A stretch of DNA of 11,454 nucleotides, taken from Actinomycetales bacterium. GTDB taxonomy: Bacteria; Actinomycetota; Actinomycetes; Actinomycetales; JAHECE01. Positions 1 to 6,036 of this stretch are shown piece after piece (positions within the stretch are counted from its first letter, which is position 1; every line of letters begins with the position of its first letter). The notes under the pieces are model-generated. The model saw only the letters and a list, made by a program, of their open reading frames with translations. It did no database searches and was not told the DNA's origin. Made by a program: the position numbers and the translations under genes. Location of the stretch: the NCBI GenBank assembly GCA_024641895.1, contig JAHECE010000068.1:1-11454 (forward strand), given 5' to 3'.

Positions 1-457
1 GCAGCCGGGTGTCGACGTTGCCCCGGATGTCCCGGACGTCGAGGTCGGGTCGCAGGAGTCGGAGCTGGGCCGCGCGCCGGGGCGAGCCGGTCCCGACCCG
101 GGCTCCCACGGGCAGGTCGGCGAGCCGCCGGCCCCTCATGGCGCACAGCGCGTCCCGCGGGTCCTCGCGCTCGGGCACGGCCGCGAGGGCGATCCCGGTG
201 GCCGGTGCGGTGGGCAGGTCCTTGAGGGAGTGGACGGCGAGGTCGCAGCGGCCGGCCAGGAGCGCCTCGCGCAGGGCGGTCACGAAGACCCCGGTCCCGC
301 CGATGGTCGAAAGCGACCCCGTGAGCCGATCGCCGTCGGTGCGCACGTGCACCAGCTCGACCGACCACCCCTGGGCGCGCAGCAGCTGCGCCACCTGCTC
401 GCTCTGGGTGAGGGCGAGTGTGCTGGCGCGGGTTCCGAGGCGAAGGGCGCTGACCAT
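1..457 (-). CDS. hemC: Porphobilinogen deaminase (hydroxymethylbilane synthase), 3' end missing
   Basis: HemC is a cytoplasmic enzyme that joins four porphobilinogen molecules into hydroxymethylbilane. The window holds the first 152 codons, starting at ATG 457 and running off the left edge. The translation shows the N-terminal LRLGTRAS segment (residues 5-12), the HSLKDLP motif (76-82) with the catalytic Asp, the VGTGSPRR motif (121-128) with the substrate-binding arginines, and DIRGNVDTRL (143-152). These are classic domain 1 and 2 landmarks. The domain 3 Cys that carries the dipyrromethane cofactor lies outside the window, so an intact gene cannot be confirmed. The ATG has no strong ribosome binding site, but no other in-frame start was found just upstream. 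It follows hemE by 45 bp in the same direction, so the two are probably cotranscribed. Confidence 0.95.
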   Translation of the reverse strand, partial: MVSALRLGTRASTLALTQSEQVAQLLRAQGWSVELVHVRTDGDRLTGSLSTIGGTGVFVTALREALLAGRCDLAVHSLKDLPTAPATGIALAAVPEREDPRDALCAMRGRRLADLPVGARVGTGSPRRAAQLRLLRPDLDVRDIRGNVDTRL

Positions 458-502
458 GTCCGGGCCATTCTGCTCTACGTCCGGGGTGTCGAAGGGTGGC
501 GC

Positions 503-1573
503 TCAGCGCACGGAGTGGACGAGCTCGACGATGCGGGTCAGGACCGCAGGATCCGTGTCCGGCGGGACTCCGTGACCGAGGTTGACCACGTGCGCCGGTG
601 CCGCGGCGCCGCGGCGCACGACGTCGCGGACGGCGGCCTCGAGCACCGGCCACGGCGCCGCGAGCAGCGCCGGGTCGAGGTTGCCCTGGAGCGGAGTCCG
701 TCCCCCGAGGGTGCGGCTGGCCTCGTCCAGCGGAGTCCGGTAGTCGACGCCGACGACGTCGGCCCCGACGTCGCGCATCGCGGCGAGGAGGTGGCCGGTC
801 CCGGTCCCGAAGTGGACGATCGGGACGCCGAGATCGCGCACGTGGCCCAGTGTGCGGGTGCTCGCGGGGGCGACGTGGGTCGAGTAGTCGGCGAGGGTGA
901 GCGAGCCGGCCCAGGAGTCGAAGAGCTGGACGGCGCTCGCCCCGGCGAGCACCTGCGCGCGCAGGAAGGCGCCGGCGATGTCGGCCACCCATTCCGTCAG
1001 CGCCGTCCAGGCGCCCGGGTCGGCATGCATGAGGCGGCGGGCGCCGAAGTGGTCGCGTGACGGCTTGCCCTCCACGAGGTAGGCCGCGAGCGTGAACGGT
1101 GCGCCGGCGAAGCCGATCAGCGGGGTGGCGCCGAGTGCGGCCACGGTCCGGGCGACGCCCTCGGCGACCGGCGCCAGCCGGTCGGCGTCGAGTGTCCGGG
1201 CGCCCTCGATGAGTCGGTCGACGTCCGCGCGACCGCGCAGGGGAGCCGCGAGCACCGGCCCGACCCCCGGAGCGATGTCCACCTCGACCCCCGCCAGGCG
1301 CAGCGGGACGACGATGTCGCTGAAGAAGATCGCTGCGTCCACGCCGTGCCGGCGCACGGGCTGCAAGGTGATCTCGCTCGCCATCGCGGGGTTCAGGCAG
1401 GCGTCCAGCATGCCGGTGCCTTTGCGCAGCGACCGGTACTCGGGCAATGATCGTCCCGCCTGACGCATGAACCACACGGGCGGTACGGTCGGTCGGTCGC
1501 CGCGGAACGCCCGGACTACGCCGGAGCTGTTCGTGCGACCATCGGTGAGCGGGTGGTTCTCGGGAAGGGACAC
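503..1573 (-). CDS. hemE: Uroporphyrinogen decarboxylase
   Basis: HemE removes the four acetate carboxyls of uroporphyrinogen III to give coproporphyrinogen III, the branch compound for the Gram-positive haem route. From GTG 1573 the protein is 356 residues, normal for the family. Signature 1 is present as VWFMRQAGR, with the substrate-binding arginines at 37 and 41. The SDIVVP segment carries the catalytic Asp86, GFAGAPFTLAAYL is the second signature with Tyr165, and NLGHGVPPDTDP near the C-terminus has the conserved His. These positions nearly match human UROD numbering, which supports the GTG start even though its ribosome binding site is weak. The frame stays open upstream to 1765, but that part is antisense to hemA and reads as non-conserved sequence. 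The gene diverges from hemA and precedes hemC. Confidence 0.96.
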   Translation of the reverse strand: MSLPENHPLTDGRTNSSGVVRAFRGDRPTVPPVWFMRQAGRSLPEYRSLRKGTGMLDACLNPAMASEITLQPVRRHGVDAAIFFSDIVVPLRLAGVEVDIAPGVGPVLAAPLRGRADVDRLIEGARTLDADRLAPVAEGVARTVAALGATPLIGFAGAPFTLAAYLVEGKPSRDHFGARRLMHADPGAWTALTEWVADIAGAFLRAQVLAGASAVQLFDSWAGSLTLADYSTHVAPASTRTLGHVRDLGVPIVHFGTGTGHLLAAMRDVGADVVGVDYRTPLDEASRTLGGRTPLQGNLDPALLAAPWPVLEAAVRDVVRRGAAAPAHVVNLGHGVPPDTDPAVLTRIVELVHSVR

Positions 1574-1601
1574 CTGAGGATTCTGCCCGACCTGGCTGAT
1601 G

Positions 1602-1607
1602 AGGAGG
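1602..1607 (+). promoter_or_regulatory. Ribosome binding site for hemA
   Basis: AGGAGG lies 12 bases before GTG 1620. It falls after the in-frame ATG at 1599, so it argues for GTG 1620 as the real start and against ATG 1599. The spacing is slightly long. Confidence 0.6.
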
Positions 1608-1619
1608 ACGACGAGCGCC

Positions 1620-2876
1620 GTGGTACTCGTGTCGCTGTCGGCGAGCCACCACGATCTCGACCTCGAGGTGCTCGACCGGCTGAGCGTCGGCGCCGGCTCC
1701 GTCGCGCACCAGCTGGTGGCACAGTCGCCCACCGTCGACGGCGCGGTCGTCCTGGCGACCTGCAACCGCTTCGAGGTCTACCTCGACGTCGCGGACGCCG
1801 AGGACCTCTCGGTCGCCGTGGACTCCGTGATCGGGGCCGTGGGCCGGGCCTCCTCCGCGGTCGAGGACGAGGTCCGAGGCGCCCTGCGGCTGCGCACCGG
1901 GGCGGACGTCGCCCGTCACCTCTTCTCCGTCGCCTCCGGGCTCGACTCGATGGTCATGGGTGAGCGGGAGATCGCGGGCCAGGTCCGACGTGCCGTCGCG
2001 GAGGCCCAGGCGGGCCTCCTCAGCACGACCGAGCTCGACCGGCTCTTCGGCGGAGCGGCTCGCGTCTCCCGCGCGGTCGAGAGCGAGGCGGGCCTGGGTG
2101 CGGTGGGCCGGTCGATCGTCGGCGTCGGGCTGGACCTCGCTGCGGAGCACGCCCCGCCCTGGCCGCGGGCCAAGGCGGTGATGATCGGCACCGGCTCGTA
2201 TGCCGGTGCGAGCCTCGCAGCCCTGCGTGCGCGGGGTTGCACCGACGTCCATGTGTACTCGCCCTCCGGGCGTGCCGGGGAGTTCGCGCGGACCCGCGGG
2301 GTGGCGCCGGTCGCCCCCGGCTCCCTGGTTCACGCCCTCGAGAGTGCCGACGTCGTCGTGTCCTGCAGCGGCTCGCTCACCCCGGTGCTCGACGCCGAGG
2401 CAGTCGAGAGGGCGATCGTCGCCGGGGCCCGGGGCGGTCGCCCGCTCGTGGTGGTCGACCTGTCCCTCCAGCGCGACGTCGAACCCGGCGTCGGTGACCT
2501 CCCCGAGGTGATGCTCATCGACCTCGGCACGGTGCGCGAGCACGCCCCCGCTCTCGGTGAGGAGCAATTCGCTCGAGCGACCGCCCTGGTCGTCGCTGCC
2601 GCCGAGGAGTTCGAGGCGTCGCTCCAGGAGAGAGCCGTCGACCATGCCGTGGTCGCGCTCCGCGCGCACGTGCTGGCCGCCGTCGAGGCTGAGGTCGCTC
2701 GCCTGCCGGGCGGCGACGTTCCCGCCGAGCTGGTGGAACGCGCCTTGCGCCGGCTGGCGGCGACCCTGCTGCACACGCCGTCCGTGCGCGCCCGCGACGC
2801 CGCGCGAGCCGGTCAGGTCGAGGACTACCTGGCCGCCCTGCGGCTGCTGCACGGCATCGAGCCGCCCTCGTCGTAG
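1620..2876 (+). CDS. hemA: Glutamyl-tRNA reductase
   Basis: HemA reduces glutamyl-tRNA(Glu) with NADPH to glutamate-1-semialdehyde, the committed and usually rate-limiting step of C5-pathway tetrapyrrole synthesis. From GTG 1620 the protein is 418 residues. It shows the catalytic domain motif ATCNRFEVY with the nucleophilic Cys48, the RHLFSVASGLDSMVMGE segment with the conserved His100, EIAGQVR, and a Rossmann-type glycine stretch GTGSYAGAS (about 190-198). A long C-terminal helical dimerisation domain follows. The start was chosen because the strong AGGAGG lies between the upstream ATG and this GTG, and because VLVSLSASHHDLDL resembles the usual N-terminus of actinobacterial HemA. It is divergent from hemE with a 46-bp gap. 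hemL and hemB do not follow it. Instead the next gene is an unassigned toroid protein. Confidence 0.95.
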   Translation: MVLVSLSASHHDLDLEVLDRLSVGAGSVAHQLVAQSPTVDGAVVLATCNRFEVYLDVADAEDLSVAVDSVIGAVGRASSAVEDEVRGALRLRTGADVARHLFSVASGLDSMVMGEREIAGQVRRAVAEAQAGLLSTTELDRLFGGAARVSRAVESEAGLGAVGRSIVGVGLDLAAEHAPPWPRAKAVMIGTGSYAGASLAALRARGCTDVHVYSPSGRAGEFARTRGVAPVAPGSLVHALESADVVVSCSGSLTPVLDAEAVERAIVAGARGGRPLVVVDLSLQRDVEPGVGDLPEVMLIDLGTVREHAPALGEEQFARATALVVAAAEEFEASLQERAVDHAVVALRAHVLAAVEAEVARLPGGDVPAELVERALRRLAATLLHTPSVRARDAARAGQVEDYLAALRLLHGIEPPSS

Positions 2877-2926
2877 GTCTCGCTCCCGCGGCGGCGCGTC
2901 GCGCGGCGGCCTCGAAACCCTCGGGA

Positions 2927-2957
2927 TTGACCGGCCTGGGCTGCCGGCCGGTACGGT
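2927..2957 (+). promoter_or_regulatory. Possible promoter ahead of the toroid-protein gene
   Basis: TTGACC (2927-2932) resembles a -35 box. TACGGT (2952-2957) fits the actinobacterial TAnnnT -10 pattern, with a 19-bp spacer that is a little long. Transcription would begin near 2964 and leave a leader of about 60 bases before GTG 3024. The boxes are seen in the sequence; activity is inferred. Confidence 0.4.
2930..2952. repeat. Inverted repeat inside the possible promoter
   Basis: A perfect 7-bp inverted repeat, ACCGGCC (2930-2936) and GGCCGGT (2946-2952), is separated by 9 bases. It fills the interval between the candidate -35 and -10 boxes. It could be an operator for a dimeric repressor, or a hairpin ending hemA transcription about 55 bases after its stop. 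No T-tract follows. Confidence 0.4.
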
Positions 2958-3023
2958 TTGCGCGGGGGGCGGGCAGATCCCGGTCGGACGAGGGTCCGGG
3001 CCGGATCATTTCGGGGGTTTCTC

Positions 3024-4013
3024 GTGGGCCGCAAGACGGCACGAACCGAAGCGAGCACGCGTGGTCACCTCGCGATCACACGCGGTCGCCGCTTCCTGGT
3101 GGCGCAGCAGCGCCCGGACGGGCTCTGGCCCGACCCAGGCTCCACCACCGGTGAGGGTGCCGCCTGGATCACCGGTCTGGTCGGCCGCAGCGCCTGGGCG
3201 CTCCTGGCCGACGAGCCCCGCGCCGACGGCCTCGAGGATGCGCTCGAGCGGGCCTTCTACGCCCTGACCAGTCGGCAGCGGGCCAACGGCGGCTGGGCGT
3301 CCAGCGAGTCCGCGGGCACCGACGCCGAGGCGACGGCCTGGGCCCTGGTGTGCCTCCTCAGCGATCGCCGCCGGGTGATGTACTCGACGAGCCGGGCTCA
3401 CCGATATCTGTACTCACACTGGCACCCCGCCAGCGGCACCTTTGGGCTGCACGTGACCCTCGACGACCAGGTCGACCAGGTCGACCAGGTCGACCAGGCG
3501 CCGGCGGAGCGGTCCCGGGGCGCTTCGACGAGCGAGTCGTCGCCCGCACCGTCCTACGTCACGGCTCTCGTCCTGCGCGCGCTCCTCATGGGCGGCGACC
3601 CGGGGCCGGCCGTCGGGCAGGCCCGCGACTACATCGCGACGGCCCAGGGTTCTGACGGCCTGTGGCGCTCGCCGCTGTGGAACGTGGTCGGTCTGCCGAC
3701 GCTCAACGCGTTGATGACGCTGGGCATGGTGGACGGCCTCGACGAGAGCGTCAGGGCGCAGGCAGCGGCCGGCGTCGGGAGGCTGCTCGGCAGCCTCGAC
3801 CCGTTCGAGTCCGCGTCCGCGGTCGTCGCCTCGCTCCAGGTCGGCCTCGGCGACGCCGTCGGGGAGCCGATCGAGCGACTGCTCGAGGCGCAGGAGGCGG
3901 ACGGCGGGTGGACGCCGTTGGTCGGCGTCCGCAACGCCGCCGACTCACCCGAGGACGGACGCCTGCTGACCACGACCATGGCGCTCATCGCCTTGCACTT
4001 CTCGTCGCACTAG
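3024..4013 (+). CDS. Alpha-toroid protein with prenyltransferase/squalene-cyclase (QW) repeats, function unknown
   Basis: From GTG 3024 this is a 330-residue protein built from helix-rich repeats of the terpenoid cyclase/protein prenyltransferase alpha-alpha toroid fold. Four QW-type motifs are visible: QQRPDGLW (28-35), RQRANGGW (84-91), AQGSDGLW (207-214) and AQEADGGW (289-296). Each is followed by a small-residue helix such as TAWALVCLL or TTTMALIALH. The length is about half that of squalene-hopene cyclase, so it is a single barrel. No signal peptide or membrane segment is evident. The place where class II cyclases carry DxDDTA reads DAEATA (100-105), and the single Cys leaves no protein-prenyltransferase zinc site. 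A low-complexity Asp-Gln-Val linker (148-158) interrupts the fold. The start is supported by a G-rich stretch at 3013-3017, six bases upstream; TTG 2958 is a weaker alternative. It lies downstream of hemA and converges on cpfC. A substrate cannot be assigned. Confidence 0.82.
   Translation: MGRKTARTEASTRGHLAITRGRRFLVAQQRPDGLWPDPGSTTGEGAAWITGLVGRSAWALLADEPRADGLEDALERAFYALTSRQRANGGWASSESAGTDAEATAWALVCLLSDRRRVMYSTSRAHRYLYSHWHPASGTFGLHVTLDDQVDQVDQVDQAPAERSRGASTSESSPAPSYVTALVLRALLMGGDPGPAVGQARDYIATAQGSDGLWRSPLWNVVGLPTLNALMTLGMVDGLDESVRAQAAAGVGRLLGSLDPFESASAVVASLQVGLGDAVGEPIERLLEAQEADGGWTPLVGVRNAADSPEDGRLLTTTMALIALHFSSH
3465..3498 (+). repeat. Short tandem repeat, 9-bp unit GACCAGGTC
   Basis: Three perfect copies of GACCAGGTC (3465-3473, 3474-3482, 3483-3491) are followed by a 7-base partial copy. 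The unit is in frame in the toroid-protein gene and encodes a run of Asp-Gln-Val triplets. Copy-number change by slippage would keep the frame and only lengthen or shorten a linker. Confidence 0.9.
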
Positions 4014-4033
4014 CTGCGCGCCGGGTCGCTGTG

Positions 4034-4048
4034 CCGGAGAGCCTCCGG
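4034..4048. terminator. Hairpin between convergent genes, possible bidirectional terminator
   Basis: CCGGAG (4034-4039) and CTCCGG (4043-4048) form a perfect 6-bp stem with a 3-base loop, centred in the 47-bp gap between the stops of the toroid gene and cpfC. GCGCGC blocks at 4016-4021 and 4053-4058 could add an outer stem. There is no T-tract on either side, so intrinsic termination is plausible but not certain. Confidence 0.4.
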
Positions 4049-4060
4049 GTCTGCGCGCGC

Positions 4061-5272
4061 TCAGGGCGCGAGCCCCGCGACGGCCGGGCGCACCCCTCGC
4101 GGGTTGGCGCAGCAGCCGGGCCGGCAGACGTCGTACCAGGGGCCGAGGGCGGTGCGGGCGGGCCGCTCGCGGAGAGTCTCGCCGCCGCCGTCGGTCGAGC
4201 CCGGCCACGGCGCGATCATCCGCTCCGCGACGAGATCCACGAGCCCGGCCACGAAGGCCGGGTCGACGCCCGGGGTCGGCACCCGCTCCGCGTGCAGGCC
4301 GTGCTCCTTGGCGGTGGCGACCGCCTCCTCGTCGAGGTCCCAGCGGACCTCCATGTGGTCGCTGACGAAGCCGAGCGGCACGATGACCACGCCTTTGGCG
4401 CCGTTCGCGGCGACGTCGGCGATGGCGTCGTTGACGTCCGGCTCCAGCCACGGGGTGCCGGGCGCGCCGCTGCGGGACTGGAAGACGAGCGACCACGGCA
4501 CGTCCGCGAGCTCGGGCGCCAGGCCGGCCATCACCACCTCTGCGACGGCGCGGTGCTGGGCGCCGTAGGCGCCGTCCGGCCCGAGGGCCGCCCCGGGCGG
4601 ACCCGAGGTGATCGCGGTGGCCGTCGGGATCGAGTGGGTCGCGAAGAGGACCCTCAGGTCCCTCGGCTCGACGCCGGGCAGGGCCGCGCGGGAGCGGTCG
4701 AGGCCGTCCTGCACCGCCGTCGTGAACGGCGTCACGAAGCCGGGGTGGTCGAAGTACTGGCGCACCTTGTCGATGACGAGCTCGCCCGTTAGCCCCGTCT
4801 CGTCCAGAGCACGAGCCAGGTCCTCGCGGTACTGGCGGCAGCCCGAGTAGGACGAGTACGCGCTCGTGACGAGGGCCAGCAGGCGCCGGTGACCGGCCGC
4901 GTGCGCCTCGCGTAGCGTGTCGGCCAGGTAGGGGTCCCAGTTCCGGTTGCCCCAGAGCACCGGGACGTCGACCCCCCGGGCGCCGAGCTCCGCTTGCAGC
5001 GCCTCGCGCAGGGCGCGGTTCTGGGCGTTGATCGGGCTCACCCCGCCGAAGGCGCGGTAGTGGTGGGCGACCTGCTCGAGCCGTTCGTCGGGGATGCCAC
5101 GGCCGCGGGTGACGTTGCGCAGGAACGGCAGGACGTCCTCCTGGCCCTCGGGTCCCCCGAAGGAGACGAGCAGGATCGCGTCGTACTGGGCCGGCGGCCG
5201 CGGGTCACGCTCCGGGAGCGTGGCGGGGTCGACCGCGGTCAGCCCGATGCCGGGCTCGGCGGGAGCCGTCAC
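4061..5272 (-). CDS. cpfC: Coproporphyrin III ferrochelatase
   Basis: CpfC (HemH) inserts ferrous iron into coproporphyrin III, the step after CgoX in the Gram-positive haem route. The 403-residue protein has the ILLVSFGGPEG entry strand, HHYRAFGGVSPINAQNR (about 70-86), the catalytic LFATHSIP with His213, and GFVSDHMEVRWDLDEE with Glu308. Cys145 in SGCRQYRED, together with Cys383, Cys387 and Cys388 in a C-terminal CRPGCC motif, matches the four-Cys pattern that binds a [2Fe-2S] cluster in mycobacterial ferrochelatase; cluster binding here is inferred. GTG 5272 overlaps the chdC stop codon in a GTGA arrangement, indicating translational coupling. The C-terminal tail past the cysteines is Ala/Pro-rich and probably disordered. 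The gene converges on the toroid-protein gene. Confidence 0.95.
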   Translation of the reverse strand: MTAPAEPGIGLTAVDPATLPERDPRPPAQYDAILLVSFGGPEGQEDVLPFLRNVTRGRGIPDERLEQVAHHYRAFGGVSPINAQNRALREALQAELGARGVDVPVLWGNRNWDPYLADTLREAHAAGHRRLLALVTSAYSSYSGCRQYREDLARALDETGLTGELVIDKVRQYFDHPGFVTPFTTAVQDGLDRSRAALPGVEPRDLRVLFATHSIPTATAITSGPPGAALGPDGAYGAQHRAVAEVVMAGLAPELADVPWSLVFQSRSGAPGTPWLEPDVNDAIADVAANGAKGVVIVPLGFVSDHMEVRWDLDEEAVATAKEHGLHAERVPTPGVDPAFVAGLVDLVAERMIAPWPGSTDGGGETLRERPARTALGPWYDVCRPGCCANPRGVRPAVAGLAP

Positions 5273-5988
5273 TGGAGCACCTCGGGGATCTCGTCGAGCT
5301 CGATGAGGCGGCCCGTGTAGAAGGGGATCTCCTCGCGGACGTGCCGGCGGGCCTGCGTGTCCCGCAGGTGGCGCATGAGGTCGACCAGGTCAACGAGGTC
5401 GTCCGCCTCGAGCGCGAGCAGCCACTCGTAGTCGCCCAGGGCGAAGGAGGACACGGTGTTCGACTGGACGCTCGGGTACTCCCGGCCCTTGCGGCCGTGC
5501 TCGCCCAGCATCGCGCGTCGCTCCTCGACCGGCAGCAGGTACCACTCGTACGAGCGCACGAACGGGTAGACCGTGAGCCAGCGCAGCGGGTCGTCGCCGC
5601 GCAGGAAGGCCGGCACGTGGTTCGCGCTGAACTCGGCAGGTCGGTGCACGCCCATCGCGTTCCAGGTCGGCGCGAGGGGGCTGAGCTCGTGGCTGCGCCG
5701 CAGCGAGCGCAGGGCGGACTGGAGGCCCTCGGCCGTCGGCCCGTGCAGCCAGAGCATGAGGTCGGCATCCGCGCGCAGCCCCGACACGTCGTAGACGCCG
5801 CGGAACGTCACGTCCGTCGGTAGCTCGGCCACGCGGTCCGCGAGGCCGGTCGCGAGCGCCTCACCGCCGGCGACGAGGCCGGCGGGCCGGCGCAGCACGG
5901 ACCACAGGGTGTAGCCGAAGGGGGAGACCTCGGGTGCGCCCGAGGCGTCCGGGACGGGCGTCGGTGCGCCGTCGGAGGAGGTCGTCAT
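5269..5988 (-). CDS. chdC: Coproheme decarboxylase (HemQ, chlorite-dismutase fold)
   Basis: ChdC uses peroxide to decarboxylate two propionates of iron-coproporphyrin III, giving haem b, the last step of the pathway. From ATG 5988 the protein is 239 residues. The actinobacterial active-site layout is visible: catalytic Tyr141 in the TVYPFVR motif, Trp149 eight residues later in YEWY, and His164, the likely proximal haem ligand, 23 residues after the Tyr. That spacing equals Tyr135/Trp143/His158 of Corynebacterium diphtheriae ChdC. A C-terminal VREEIPFYTGR motif is typical of HemQ. TTG 6018 would add ten residues of no evident value. The first 25 or so residues are Pro/Ser/Ala-rich and likely disordered. 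The gene follows cgoX by 48 bp and overlaps cpfC by 4 bp, so all three late-pathway enzymes are probably made together. Confidence 0.95.
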   Translation of the reverse strand: MTTSSDGAPTPVPDASGAPEVSPFGYTLWSVLRRPAGLVAGGEALATGLADRVAELPTDVTFRGVYDVSGLRADADLMLWLHGPTAEGLQSALRSLRRSHELSPLAPTWNAMGVHRPAEFSANHVPAFLRGDDPLRWLTVYPFVRSYEWYLLPVEERRAMLGEHGRKGREYPSVQSNTVSSFALGDYEWLLALEADDLVDLVDLMRHLRDTQARRHVREEIPFYTGRLIELDEIPEVLQ

Positions 5989-6036
5989 GGACGCAGTCTG
6001 CGGCAGCGACCCCTGCAAGCGAAACTCGGCCCGCGC

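Noticed and set aside
1460..1489. CTGACG-N18-TACGGT as a hemA promoter inside hemE
   Set aside because: Spacing is good, but the bases encode the conserved hemE VPPVWFMRQAG motif, so protein constraint explains the sequence equally well. Only start mapping could revive it.
3465..3498. CRISPR array or iteron-like cluster
   Set aside because: The units are only 9 bp, directly abutting without spacers, and in frame within a coding region.
3662..4792. A 376-codon plus-strand frame spanning the toroid-gene end and antisense cpfC
   Set aside because: It crosses two convergent, well-supported genes and the hairpin between them. The sequence is Arg/Gly-rich and domain-free.
5986..6018. TTG 6018 as the chdC start
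   Set aside because: It adds ten non-conserved residues. ATG 5988 gives a length and active-site numbering close to characterised ChdC.
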